Assembly: GCA_031549885.1 (NCBI GenBank)
Contig: JAVBPD010000003.1
Location: 1-43,824 of the forward strand
From: WQUF01 sp031549885
GTDB taxonomy: Bacteria; Bacillota; Clostridia; Clostridiales; Clostridiaceae
Length of the DNA: 43,824 nucleotides
Direction: 5' to 3'
Shown here: positions 24,770 to 33,404 of the stretch, piece by piece
Numbering within the stretch: position 1 is the first letter of the stretch
Layout: every line of letters begins with the position of its first letter
Notes under the pieces: generated by a model
Seen by the model: only the letters and a program-made list of their open reading frames with translations
Told to the model about the DNA's origin: nothing
The model's database searches: none
Position numbers and translations under genes: made by a program

Positions 24770-25057
24770 ATGAATAAGTATGAAACCATATTTATATTAA
24801 ACCCAACACTTGATGATGCTTCAATTAATTCAAGTGTAGATAAATTTAAGGGTGTAATAGAATCAAATGGTGGTACTGTAGACAATGTTGATCTATGGGG
24901 AAAGAGAAAATTAGCTTATGAAATTAATAAGATAAATGAAGGTATTTATGTTTTGATGAATTTCACAGCTGATCCAAATTTCCCAAAGGAATTGGATAGA
25001 CAGTATAGAATCACTGATACAGTTATAAGACACATCATATTAAAACAAGAAAAATAA
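24770..25057 (+). CDS. rpsF: 30S ribosomal protein S6
   Basis: 95 residues. The N-terminal MNKYETIFILNPTLDD, the WGKRKLAYEINKINEGIYVLM core and the YRITDTVIRHIIL end are the S6 signature. S6 binds the central domain of 16S rRNA together with S18. First gene of the rpsF-ssb-rpsR operon. The ATG follows GGAGGAGGTG. It is 15 bases upstream of ssb. Confidence 0.97.
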   Translation: MNKYETIFILNPTLDDASINSSVDKFKGVIESNGGTVDNVDLWGKRKLAYEINKINEGIYVLMNFTADPNFPKELDRQYRITDTVIRHIILKQEK

Positions 25058-25072
25058 GGTTGGTGTATAAAC

Positions 25073-25519
25073 GTGAATAAAGTGGTATTAATCGGTAGGT
25101 TAACAAAAGATCCCGAGCTTAGATTTACGCCAAACAATGGAACAGCTGTAACAACTTTTACGTTAGCTGTTGACAGAAGATTTCCAGGACCAAACGGACA
25201 AAAAGAAGCAGATTTTATACCAGTAGTAGTTTGGGGAAAGCAAGCAGAATCCACAGCAAATTATATGAACAAAGGTAAATTAATGGCTGTAAGTGGAAGA
25301 ATACAAACTCGCTCTTATGATTCAAAAGATGGAAGTAAAAGGTTTGTTACAGAAGTAATAGCTGATGAAGTTAAATTTTTAGAGTGGGGACAAAATAAAA
25401 GTGGCCCATCAATGCCTGATCACAGTAATGTGAATAGCCAACCACAATATGATGTATATACTGAATCAGATTTTGGTGCAGATATGACACCAATCGACGA
25501 AGGAGATATCCCATTCTAA
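25073..25519 (+). CDS. ssb: Single-stranded DNA-binding protein
   Basis: 148 residues. The OB-fold N-terminus MNKVVLIGRLTKDPELRFTP, the FTLAVDR and FIPVVVWGKQAE segments, a flexible linker and the acidic tip DEGDIPF that recruits partner proteins are all present. It coats single-stranded DNA at replication forks. GTG start at 25073 after AAGGTTGGTG. It lies between rpsF and rpsR, the standard order. Confidence 0.97.
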   Translation: MNKVVLIGRLTKDPELRFTPNNGTAVTTFTLAVDRRFPGPNGQKEADFIPVVVWGKQAESTANYMNKGKLMAVSGRIQTRSYDSKDGSKRFVTEVIADEVKFLEWGQNKSGPSMPDHSNVNSQPQYDVYTESDFGADMTPIDEGDIPF

Positions 25520-25537
25520 AGGGTAAGGAGGATAGAA

Positions 25538-25801
25538 ATGAGAGATAGAGACGATAAAAGAGACTCAAAAAAACCAGGTAACAAATTTAGAAAAGCAAAA
25601 AAGAAAGTTTGTACATTTTGCGTTGAAAAAGTTGATCATATAGATTATAAAGATCTAGCAAAGCTTAGAAAATTTGTTTCTGAAAGAGGTAAAATATATC
25701 CAAGAAGAATTTCTGGCAATTGTGCAAAACATCAAAGAAAATTAACAGAAGCTATAAAAAGAGCCAGAAATATTGCGTTATTACCATTTACAACTGAGTA
25801 A
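25538..25801 (+). CDS. rpsR: 30S ribosomal protein S18
   Basis: 87 residues. The family core VDHIDYKDLAKLRKFVSERGKIYPRRISGNCAKHQRKL is complete, preceded by a slightly longer charged N-terminus and CTFC. S18 pairs with S6 on the 30S platform. The ATG follows GGAGG. A strong terminator follows. Confidence 0.97.
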   Translation: MRDRDDKRDSKKPGNKFRKAKKKVCTFCVEKVDHIDYKDLAKLRKFVSERGKIYPRRISGNCAKHQRKLTEAIKRARNIALLPFTTE

Positions 25802-25808
25802 TAAGGAG

Positions 25809-25834
25809 AAAAGCTACTGAAACCAGTAGCTTTT
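25809..25834 (+). terminator. Terminator of the rpsF-ssb-rpsR operon
   Basis: AAAAGCTACTG and CAGTAGCTTTT pair around AAAC, followed by ATTTTAT. Confidence 0.92.
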
Positions 25835-25848
25835 ATTTTATAAAATTG

Positions 25849-25910
25849 TATAATAAAATATATATATAAAATTAACCTTTAGTGTATTAAAAAGGGCATG
25901 TGCCTTTATT
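25849..25910 (+). promoter_or_regulatory. Promoter and leader hairpin before the DHH phosphoesterase
   Basis: A TATAAT at 25849-25854 lies in an A/T-rich stretch. A compact hairpin AAAGGGCA-TG-TGCCTTT with a TTATTTT tail follows at 25891-25910, before the gene start. It could be a separate terminator for leaky rpsR transcripts or a leader attenuator; the sequence does not decide. Confidence 0.4.
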
Positions 25911-25936
25911 TTATATAGCAATAAGTGAGTGATGAT

Positions 25937-26941
25937 ATGGAAAAAAATAATAATGCTAATATTGATAAATTAAAGAATTTAATCTTGTCACATGATTCGG
26001 TGCTTGTTGTTGGACATAAAGATATGGATATTGATTGTTTTGGATCTGCTGTTGGCATATATACTATTTGTAACCACTTGGGTAAAAAGTGCATAATACA
26101 AATTGATAGCATTAACGAAAGTTTAGTATCTGTTTATAATAAATTTAAAGATGAACTTGAATTTAAAGATATTTTTATAGATAATGATGAAGCAGAAAAA
26201 CATTTAAAGAGCAATACTTTAATTATTATAGTTGATGTACATGCGAAGAATTATGTTGAAAATATAAAATTAATAAATAATCATTCAGAAAAAGTTATCC
26301 TAGATCATCATGTTGAAAACAGATATAACAAAATAGATAAAGTGATATTTGAGCTTATTTTAGATTATTATTCATCAACATCAGAGCTTATTGGAGAAAT
26401 TATGAAGGCATTATTAAAAGAGACCCCAATTAAAAAAATTGTTGCTGAAGTGCTCATTGCTGGCATTGCATTAGACACAAAAGGTTTTTGGTATAGAATG
26501 GATAGTCATACGTTTAGCATACTTTCATATTTAACTTCGTTTGGGGTAGATATTTTAAAAATAAAATCTATGTTTGGTGAAGATTTTGCAAATTATAATT
26601 TAAAAACTGGAATAATAAGCAAAGCATATATACAAGATAATATAGCAATAGTATTACTTCCTAAAAACATAAAAGATAAAGTTATGCTTAGTTTAGTAGT
26701 AGATGATTTACTAAATATAAATGGAGTAAATGTGTCTTTTGGGCTTATGAAAGTTGAAAAGGATGTATTCATCAGTGCTCGTTCTTTATATGATTTTAAC
26801 GTTCAATATATAATGGAGTCATTAGGTGGAGGAGGACATTATCAAATGGCAGCAGCAAGGCTACCAAATATAGAATTAATTGATGCACAAATAATGCTTG
26901 AAAAAAAAATTTTAGAGTATATAAAGGAGGGCAAAAAATGA
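25937..26941 (+). CDS. DHH/DHHA1 phosphoesterase, GdpP-like without membrane and sensor domains
   Basis: 334 residues from the ATG at 25937 (a GTG at 25925 is the alternative). The DHH domain has GHKDMDIDCFGSA (metal-binding Asp pair), IIVDVH and LDHH. The middle LIAGIALDTKGF and the DHHA1 ending FGLMKVEKDVFISARSL...GGGGHYQMAAARL closely resemble the C-terminal half of GdpP. GdpP degrades cyclic di-AMP and normally has two membrane helices, a PAS domain and a degenerate GGDEF before the DHH part, about 650 residues in all. Those are absent, and the 100 bases upstream are non-coding. The position directly before rplI, with a 4-base overlap, is that of gdpP. It may cleave c-di-AMP or pApA in the cytosol; substrate is inferred. 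Confidence 0.8.
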   Translation: MEKNNNANIDKLKNLILSHDSVLVVGHKDMDIDCFGSAVGIYTICNHLGKKCIIQIDSINESLVSVYNKFKDELEFKDIFIDNDEAEKHLKSNTLIIIVDVHAKNYVENIKLINNHSEKVILDHHVENRYNKIDKVIFELILDYYSSTSELIGEIMKALLKETPIKKIVAEVLIAGIALDTKGFWYRMDSHTFSILSYLTSFGVDILKIKSMFGEDFANYNLKTGIISKAYIQDNIAIVLLPKNIKDKVMLSLVVDDLLNINGVNVSFGLMKVEKDVFISARSLYDFNVQYIMESLGGGGHYQMAAARLPNIELIDAQIMLEKKILEYIKEGKK

Positions 26942-27381
26942 AAATAATATTGTTAAGCGATGTAAAAGGCTTAGGTAAAAAAGGTCAAGTTGTAGAAGCA
27001 TCTGATGGTTATGTTAGAAATTTTTTATTTCCTAAAAAACTTGCTAAAGAAGCCACAGATACAAACATTCATATATTAAATAATCAAAAAAATATAGAAA
27101 GAAAGAAGAAATTAGAAGAGGTTGAAAGAGCACAAGAAATTGCTAAAGATTTATTTGGAAAAGAAGTTGTGATATGCGTTAAGACAGGTGAAAATGGTAA
27201 AATATATGGAGCGGTATCAAATAAAGATGTTGCAGATGCATTAACGAAAACTTATAATATTTCTATTGATAAAAAGAAAATATCATTAGAGCCAATTAAG
27301 AGTCTTGGATTTTATGAGGCAGAAATTAAAGTATATCCTGAGATTTCTACTAAAATCAAGGTAGTTGTTAAACAAGAGTAG
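26938..27381 (+). CDS. rplI: 50S ribosomal protein L9
   Basis: 147 residues. The N-domain MKIILLSDVKGLGKKGQVVEASDGYVRNFLFPKKLA is the L9 signature, followed by the long connecting helix and the C-domain ending PEISTKIKVVVKQE. It binds 23S rRNA and projects from the L1 stalk side. The start ATG overlaps the phosphoesterase stop (ATGA). It is followed closely by the Lon-family gene. Confidence 0.97.
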   Translation: MKIILLSDVKGLGKKGQVVEASDGYVRNFLFPKKLAKEATDTNIHILNNQKNIERKKKLEEVERAQEIAKDLFGKEVVICVKTGENGKIYGAVSNKDVADALTKTYNISIDKKKISLEPIKSLGFYEAEIKVYPEISTKIKVVVKQE

Positions 27382-27391
27382 GAGGAACAAA

Positions 27392-29263
27392 GTGAAAGAT
27401 ATAAATAACATTTCTATAGAGCTTCACGTAAAAACACTTTTTGAATTGTTAAAAAACGTATTAGAAGATGGCACAATTAAATCTAGAATAATTAAATATA
27501 AACTTGATAAATATGTTGAATCTAAGAATATTAATGAAAGAATATATGCTCTTAATAGAATTGTTTTAGATAATAAATCCTATAGTACAATACCAGGTGA
27601 TGAAGATCTTCCAAAAGCTATTGAGGAAATAGAATCTCAAATGTCTAATATGCTTGCAAAAAAATATGTACAAAATAAACTTGAAACAGAAGTTGAAAAG
27701 CTTTTAATGGAGAAGCAAGAAAAGTATGTAGATGAAGTTAGGCTTGGTATAATAAGAAAACAAAAAGGTGTGGAAAATAGCAAAACTGAAAAGAAGTTAA
27801 AGGACCTTGAAAAGCTTGATAGCAGAGAACTATCGAAAAATATACAAAATGTATTAAGGCCTTCAAACTTTGATGAAATAGTTGGTCAAGAAAGAGCAAT
27901 AAGTTCACTATTATCAAAAATTGCGTCTCCATATCCTCAACATGTCATATTATATGGTTCGCCAGGAGTAGGAAAGACAACAGCAGCAAGGCTTGTGCTT
28001 GAAGAAGCGAAAAAATTAAAGTATACACCATTTGATAATCAATCTAAATTTGTTGAAGTTGATGGGACGACGTTAAGATGGGATCCTAGAGAAATAACAA
28101 ATCCGTTATTAGGCTCAGTTCATGATCCAATTTATCAAGGTAGTAAAAGAGATTTAGCGGAAGTTGGAATACCAGAACCAAAACCTGGCCTTGTAACAGA
28201 AGCACATGGTGGCATTTTATTTATAGATGAAATTGGAGAGCTTGACCCAATACTTCAAAATAAACTTCTCAAAGTTTTGGAAGATAAGAGAGTAGAGTTT
28301 TCATCTTCTTATTATGATCCAGATGATGAGAATACTCCTGCATATATAAAATATTTATTTGAAAAAGGAGCTCCAGCAGATTTTGTGTTAATTGGGGCCA
28401 CTACAAAAGAACCTCAAGAGATAAATCTTGCTTTAAGATCTAGATGCACAGAGGTATTTTTTGAACCCTTATCAAATGAAGATATTAAAAAAATTGTGAT
28501 TGATGCAGCATATAAATTAGAGATAACAATGGATGATGACATTCCAGAGATAATTAGCAATTATACCATTGAAGGAAGAAAAGCTATTAATATATTATCT
28601 GATGTATATGGTTATGTGTTATATAAAAACAGAAACAATGGTGAAAGAAGTAAATTGACTATAACAGTTGAAGATTTAAAAGAAGTTATAGGCATAAGCA
28701 GATTAAAACAATTTGATGAAGTAAAACAACACGAAGAAAATCAAATTGGGAAGATATATGGATTAGGAGTTCATGGATTTGTTGGATCAACTATTGAAAT
28801 AGAATGTTCTGTATTTGAAGCTAAACAAAAAGGTAAAGGAATAGTTAGATTTAATGACACTGCAGGAAGCATGGCAAAAGATTCAGTTTATAATGCTGCT
28901 TCAGTTATAAGAAAAATAACAGATAAAGAAATTAGTGAATTTGATATACATGTTAATGTTGTAGGTGGAGGTAAAATTGATGGCCCATCTGCAGGAGCTG
29001 CTATTACATTATGCATAATAAGTGCTTTATTAAATAAACCAATAAGAAGTGATATAGCAGTAACTGGTGAAATTTCACTACAAGGCCATGTGAAACCAGT
29101 TGGTGGAATATTTGAAAAAATATATGGTGCTAAAAGAAAGGGTATTGCTAAAGTATATATTCCAAAAGACAATAAAGATGAAATTCCTTCTGTTCTTAAA
29201 AATATAGAGGTTTTAACAGTAGAAAATATATATGAGCTTATGGATGAAGTGTTGGTAAATTAA
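27392..29263 (+). CDS. Lon-family ATP-dependent protease of the spore-former type
   Basis: An AAA+ serine protease, 623 residues from the GTG at 27392, chosen because AGGAGG precedes it; the earlier TTG lies inside rplI. A helical N-region is followed by the AAA+ module with Walker A GSPGVGKTT (189-197) and Walker B ILFIDEIGEL. The protease domain has the catalytic S533 in DGPSAGAA and K576, 43 residues later in GGIFEKIYGAK, the usual Ser-Lys dyad distance. No LAN substrate domain is present, so it is not canonical LonA. It matches the Lon-related group found in endospore formers. It lies between rplI and dnaB. Substrates are unknown. Confidence 0.88.
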   Translation: MKDINNISIELHVKTLFELLKNVLEDGTIKSRIIKYKLDKYVESKNINERIYALNRIVLDNKSYSTIPGDEDLPKAIEEIESQMSNMLAKKYVQNKLETEVEKLLMEKQEKYVDEVRLGIIRKQKGVENSKTEKKLKDLEKLDSRELSKNIQNVLRPSNFDEIVGQERAISSLLSKIASPYPQHVILYGSPGVGKTTAARLVLEEAKKLKYTPFDNQSKFVEVDGTTLRWDPREITNPLLGSVHDPIYQGSKRDLAEVGIPEPKPGLVTEAHGGILFIDEIGELDPILQNKLLKVLEDKRVEFSSSYYDPDDENTPAYIKYLFEKGAPADFVLIGATTKEPQEINLALRSRCTEVFFEPLSNEDIKKIVIDAAYKLEITMDDDIPEIISNYTIEGRKAINILSDVYGYVLYKNRNNGERSKLTITVEDLKEVIGISRLKQFDEVKQHEENQIGKIYGLGVHGFVGSTIEIECSVFEAKQKGKGIVRFNDTAGSMAKDSVYNAASVIRKITDKEISEFDIHVNVVGGGKIDGPSAGAAITLCIISALLNKPIRSDIAVTGEISLQGHVKPVGGIFEKIYGAKRKGIAKVYIPKDNKDEIPSVLKNIEVLTVENIYELMDEVLVN

Positions 29264-29273
29264 GGAGAATACT

Positions 29274-30608
29274 ATGGAAGCAAATCAAATTGTAATGTTA
29301 CCACAAAACATGGAAGCTGAGCAAAATGTTTTAGGAGCAATGCTAAATGATAGTATTTATGTAGCCCAAGTACTTGAAACTTTAAAAAAAGAAGATTTTT
29401 ATAAAGAAGCTCATCAAATTATTTTTCAAAATATTTCAGAGCTATATATTAATGATATTGCAATAGATATTGTAACCTTAAGCGATAAATTAAGGTCAAA
29501 TAATTTGCTTGATAAAATTGGCGGAATAACATATATAAGTGAATTATATGGAGCAATAATAAAGGGTTTAAATTTAAGATCTTATATAAATATTGTAAAA
29601 GATAAATCCATATTGAGAAAGCTTATAAATGCATCAAATTGTATAATTGATGATAGCTACAATAAGCAAACTGAGGTTAAAAATGTTATTGAAGATGCAG
29701 AAAAGAGGATCTTTAATATTTCTCAAAAAAGAAACAGCAATGATGTAGAACCTTTAAGAGACATCCTCACAAGGGGAATGATTCAAATTGAAGAATTATA
29801 TAAAAATAAGGGCAGTTTAACAGGAGTGCCTTCTGGTTTTATAGATTTAGATGCAAAAACTTCAGGCTTTCAAAAAGGAAATATGGTTCTTATTGCAGCA
29901 AGACCTTCTATGGGGAAGAGCACTTTAGCATTAAATATATGTGAAAATTCGTCAATTAAACATGGCAAAAAGGTAATATTTTTTTCTCTTGAGATGTCAA
30001 AGGAAGAGCTTTCGTTTAAATTATTATGTTCTCAGTCAAATATTGATCTTATTAAACTTAGAACTGGTAATTTAGATGATAGTGATTGGGAAAGGATAGC
30101 AAGAGCTTCAGGGCCTCTATCCAATGCAAAAATATTTATAGATGATACAGCAGCAATATCAATTATGGAAGTTAAATCAAAATGTAGACGTATGAAGATG
30201 GAAGTAGGACTTGATTTAATTATAATTGATTATTTGCAGCTTATGACAGGAAGCGCTCAAACAGATAATAGGCAACAAGAAGTTTCGGAAATTTCAAGAT
30301 CAATAAAAGCTTTAGCAAAAGAAATGGAATGTCCAGTAATAGCGCTTTCACAATTATCACGTGCTCCAGAGCAAAGAGCAGATCATAGACCAATTTTATC
30401 AGACCTTAGAGAATCAGGCTCTATTGAACAAGATGCTGATTTAGTTATGCTTCTTTATAGAGATGAGTACTATAACAAAGAAACAGATAAGCAGAATATT
30501 TCTGAATGCATAATTGCAAAGCAAAGAAATGGATCTACTGGTACTGTGGAACTTTCATGGGATGGAAGGCATAGCAGGTTTGGTAATTTGGATACTGTTC
30601 ATACTTAG
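29274..30608 (+). CDS. dnaB: Replicative DNA helicase DnaB
   Basis: The hexameric 5'-3' helicase of the replication fork. It has 444 residues: an N-terminal domain (QNMEAEQNVLGAMLND), a linker helix, and the RecA-like C-domain with Walker A AARPSMGKST, Walker B LIIIDYLQLM and SQLSRAPEQRADHRPILSDLRESGSIEQDAD (arginine finger region), ending in the family FIAKQRNGSTG-type motif (IIAKQRNGSTGTVEL). The ATG follows AAGGAGAA, 10 bases after the Lon-family gene. Confidence 0.97.
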   Translation: MEANQIVMLPQNMEAEQNVLGAMLNDSIYVAQVLETLKKEDFYKEAHQIIFQNISELYINDIAIDIVTLSDKLRSNNLLDKIGGITYISELYGAIIKGLNLRSYINIVKDKSILRKLINASNCIIDDSYNKQTEVKNVIEDAEKRIFNISQKRNSNDVEPLRDILTRGMIQIEELYKNKGSLTGVPSGFIDLDAKTSGFQKGNMVLIAARPSMGKSTLALNICENSSIKHGKKVIFFSLEMSKEELSFKLLCSQSNIDLIKLRTGNLDDSDWERIARASGPLSNAKIFIDDTAAISIMEVKSKCRRMKMEVGLDLIIIDYLQLMTGSAQTDNRQQEVSEISRSIKALAKEMECPVIALSQLSRAPEQRADHRPILSDLRESGSIEQDADLVMLLYRDEYYNKETDKQNISECIIAKQRNGSTGTVELSWDGRHSRFGNLDTVHT

Positions 30609-30644
30609 CATTATTTATTAATTTTAAGACTATGAAGGTGAAAT

Positions 30645-30863
30645 ATGAGAGGAATAATAGATAGAATTGAAAATAAAGTAGCTGTTATTGAATTAGAAGA
30701 TGGAAGAATGATAAACATTAAAACCATTAATATTAAAGGCATTCCAAAAGAAGGAAAAGTTATAGAAATAGAACATGAATGTGAAAAAATGCTGATAAAT
30801 GAATTTGAGACAATTGAAAGAAGAAAATATATGAAAGAATTAATAAAAGATTTATGGAATTAA
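30645..30863 (+). CDS. DUF3006 family small protein
   Basis: 72 residues beginning MRGIIDRIENKVAVIELEDGR, the typical start of the DUF3006 family, a short beta-rich protein of unknown function common in clostridia. No membrane segment or signal. GAAGGTGAAAT precedes the ATG. It may be co-transcribed with dnaB, 36 bases upstream, and converges on pgsA. Confidence 0.8.
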   Translation: MRGIIDRIENKVAVIELEDGRMINIKTINIKGIPKEGKVIEIEHECEKMLINEFETIERRKYMKELIKDLWN

Positions 30864-30865
30864 TA

Positions 30866-31390
30866 TCATAAATCTTTTTTATTTTTTGATATTCTATTAT
30901 AAGCTAGAAGGTAAGTAACAAATGCCAACAGAGATAATCCTAACCCAATATATAAAATTACAATTGCCCATCTAATGTTTAAAATAAGCAAACAAATGGA
31001 AATATAGAAAATAGTTGTGCTAAGTTTTCCTATTATATTTGAAGGTATAATAAAGTTTTTATTATATAGCAATATTCCAAGGATTATCATTAACAATTCT
31101 TTAGATATTATCATTAAAAATACCCATATAGGTACTAAATTTTTAATGCTTAGAGATATAATTACTGATATTAGCATTAACTTATCAGCTAATGGGTCTA
31201 AAACTGTGCCAACTTTGGTCTTCATATTGTATTTTCTAGCAATAAAACCATCGAGAAAATCAGTAACACCAGCTAATATGTAAACAATAAGGGAAATTAT
31301 ATTACTATAAGAATATGGTGAGAAAAATATATATATAAAAATTGGAATAAAAATAATTCTTAAAATTGTTAATTTATTGGCAGTATTCAT
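30866..31390 (-). CDS. pgsA: CDP-diacylglycerol--glycerol-3-phosphate 3-phosphatidyltransferase
   Basis: An integral membrane enzyme that makes phosphatidylglycerophosphate, the first step to phosphatidylglycerol. It has 174 residues. The CDP-alcohol phosphotransferase motif D-G-x2-A-R-x8-G-x3-D-x3-D is complete (DGFIARKYNMKTKVGTVLDPLAD), and several hydrophobic helices follow. The start reads MNTANKLTILRIIFIPIFIYIF, as in PgsA. Its 3' end nearly abuts the DUF3006 gene (2 bases). Confidence 0.92.
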   Translation of the reverse strand: MNTANKLTILRIIFIPIFIYIFFSPYSYSNIISLIVYILAGVTDFLDGFIARKYNMKTKVGTVLDPLADKLMLISVIISLSIKNLVPIWVFLMIISKELLMIILGILLYNKNFIIPSNIIGKLSTTIFYISICLLILNIRWAIVILYIGLGLSLLAFVTYLLAYNRISKNKKDL

Positions 31391-31702
31391 GTGCTATGCC
31401 ATTTACTCCTTTCAATTTTAAATAAAATTGCATAATTATAAAAAATTTGGTTAAAATATATATAATAAATTGTATTTCAATTCAAAAAAATCTTATGTAA
31501 TTTTATTTACATTCATTTATAATTTTCATATTTTTATAAAATCAATTTTATCACAAACTCACAAAAATATTTAAATAAATATTATTACCTCTAAAAGTAT
31601 ATCACAATAAATATTAAAAAAGTAGTGCAATATTTTAAATTTCCATATATGATTATACTGTTAAGAAATTTATTAACTATGATTTTAATTGGAGGAATAT
31701 CA
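31391..31702. other. Intergenic stretch between pgsA and the FAD dehydrogenase gene
   Basis: Very A/T-rich with no supported gene. It must hold the divergent promoters of both genes. An ORF extension from 31625 into the flavoprotein frame has no ribosome site and is not the start. Confidence 0.4.
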
Positions 31703-33073
31703 ATGTTAAAACCATATGATGTTATTATTATTGGAGCAGGAGCAGGAGGGATCTTTGCTGCATTATCACTTCTTAAAGAAAATAGTGAGTCCAATATTTT
31801 AATAATAGAAAAAGGTAAAGAATTAAGCAAAAGAATATGTCCTATTGATGGAGAGAAAATTAAAAGCTGTATACACTGCAACGTTTGTGCTATTATGCAT
31901 GGATATGGTGGTGCTGGAACCCTTTCTGATGGTAAATACAATATAACAAACAATTTTGGTGGAGAACTTTATAAATATATAGGTTATGATGTTGCAATTA
32001 AAATCATGAGAGAGGTAGATGACATTCTTTGCCAAATGGGTGGTAAAGATGCTAAATTATATAGTACAAGTAATTCGAAATTAAAATCAGAAGCTCTAAA
32101 ATATGATTTACACCTTTTAGATGCAGAAGTTAGGCATTTAGGTACAGATAGAAATATAAAAATTTTAAATAATATATATGATTTTTTAAAAGATAAAATT
32201 ACTATAAAATTCAGTGAAGATACAATTGATATTGAAAAAAATGAAGATTTTACTGTAACAACAAATTTAAATTCTTACAAAGCTAAGAAAGTTATTGTGG
32301 CAACTGGAAGATCAGGTTCTAAATGGATTTCATCTATTTGTAAGAAACTTCAAATAGAAACAAGAAGCAATAGAGTAGATATTGGTGTTAGAATAGAAAT
32401 CCCACATGCAGTCTTTGCTCATATAACTGATGAGGTATATGAGAGTAAAATAATGTACAGAACAAAGAAATATTCAGATATGGTTAGAACATTTTGTATG
32501 AACCCACATGGTGAAGTTGTAACAGAAAACACAAATGGAATAGTTACTGTAAATGGACATAGTTATTCTAACCCAGAATTGCACACTGACAATACAAATT
32601 TTGCTTTACTTGTATCAAATAAGTTTACTGAACCATTTAGAGAAAGCAATGAATATGGTGAATCTATTGCAAAATTAAGCAATATGCTTGGTGGAGGAGT
32701 CATTGTTCAAAGGTTTGGTGATTTAATAAAGGGAAGAAGGACAAATGAAAGCAGGATTTTAAAGAGCTTTACAATACCAACATTAAAAGCTACACCTGGT
32801 GATTTAAGTTTAGTTCTTCCAAAAAGACAATTAGATGATATAATTGAAATGATATTTGCACTTGATAAAATAGCTCCAGGTATGTCTAATGAGGATACAT
32901 TATTGTATGGAATTGAAGTTAAATTTTATAATTCAAATGTTGAAGTTGACAATAATTTACAAACGAAAATTGAAGGCTTATATATAATAGGAGATTGTTC
33001 AGGAGTAACACATTCTCTATCTCAAGCAGCAGCAAGCGGTATTTATGTCGGAAGAGTTTTAAATGCTAAATGA
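31703..33073 (+). CDS. FAD-dependent dehydrogenase of the COG2509 type
   Basis: 456 residues starting MLKPYDVIIIGAGAGGIFAAL (FAD-binding Rossmann motif GxGxxG). The ATG at 31703 has TGGAGGAAT directly upstream, so the longer open frame is rejected. Cysteines lie in KSCIHCNVCAIMHGYGGAGTLSDGKYN, a characteristic segment of this uncharacterised dehydrogenase group, and the C-terminal GLYIIGDCSGVTHSLSQAAASG closes the FAD site. The reaction and substrate are not known. Confidence 0.85.
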   Translation: MLKPYDVIIIGAGAGGIFAALSLLKENSESNILIIEKGKELSKRICPIDGEKIKSCIHCNVCAIMHGYGGAGTLSDGKYNITNNFGGELYKYIGYDVAIKIMREVDDILCQMGGKDAKLYSTSNSKLKSEALKYDLHLLDAEVRHLGTDRNIKILNNIYDFLKDKITIKFSEDTIDIEKNEDFTVTTNLNSYKAKKVIVATGRSGSKWISSICKKLQIETRSNRVDIGVRIEIPHAVFAHITDEVYESKIMYRTKKYSDMVRTFCMNPHGEVVTENTNGIVTVNGHSYSNPELHTDNTNFALLVSNKFTEPFRESNEYGESIAKLSNMLGGGVIVQRFGDLIKGRRTNESRILKSFTIPTLKATPGDLSLVLPKRQLDDIIEMIFALDKIAPGMSNEDTLLYGIEVKFYNSNVEVDNNLQTKIEGLYIIGDCSGVTHSLSQAAASGIYVGRVLNAK

Positions 33074-33149
33074 AAACTATTGAAAAAACAAAAACAGTGG
33101 TATACTATTAAGGTAAATAATAAAATATTTTTAAATGGAGTTGATAAAA

Positions 33150-33344
33150 TTGATTACTAAGGAAATGACAATAGGAGAAGTTGTTAACACTCATCCCGAA
33201 GTTATAGATACATTAATGGATTGTGGGTTACATTGTTTGGGTTGTCCTTCTTCACAAGCTGAGACTTTAGAAGAAGCTGCCATGGTTCATGGTATGGTAG
33301 TAGAAGAATTTATTAGAATTCTAAACGAAAACGTAAAAAAATAA
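33150..33344 (+). CDS. DUF1858 domain protein
   Basis: 64 residues from a TTG at 33150 (MITKEMTIGEVVNTHPEV). The ATG at 33135 is the alternative but lies just before the probable ribosome site GGAG (33137-33140). The motif CGLHCLGC with two close cysteines and ETLEEAAMVHGM is the DUF1858 signature; members are small helical proteins often near redox enzymes. A promoter TTGAAA/TGGTATACT (33080-33106) and a terminator flank it, so it is probably a single-gene unit. Confidence 0.85.
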   Translation: MITKEMTIGEVVNTHPEVIDTLMDCGLHCLGCPSSQAETLEEAAMVHGMVVEEFIRILNENVKK

Positions 33345-33352
33345 ATAACCAC

Positions 33353-33377
33353 GGGAATGAGTTTTAAACACATTCCC
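33353..33377 (+). terminator. Terminator after the DUF1858 gene
   Basis: GGGAATG (33353-33359) pairs with CATTCCC (33371-33377), followed by TTTATT. Confidence 0.8.
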
Positions 33378-33404
33378 TTTATTATGTGTTAAAGGCAGGT
33401 TTTT

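Noticed and set aside
31625..31702. N-terminal extension of the FAD dehydrogenase
   Set aside because: Hydrophobic and unlike the family; a strong ribosome site lies right before the ATG at 31703.
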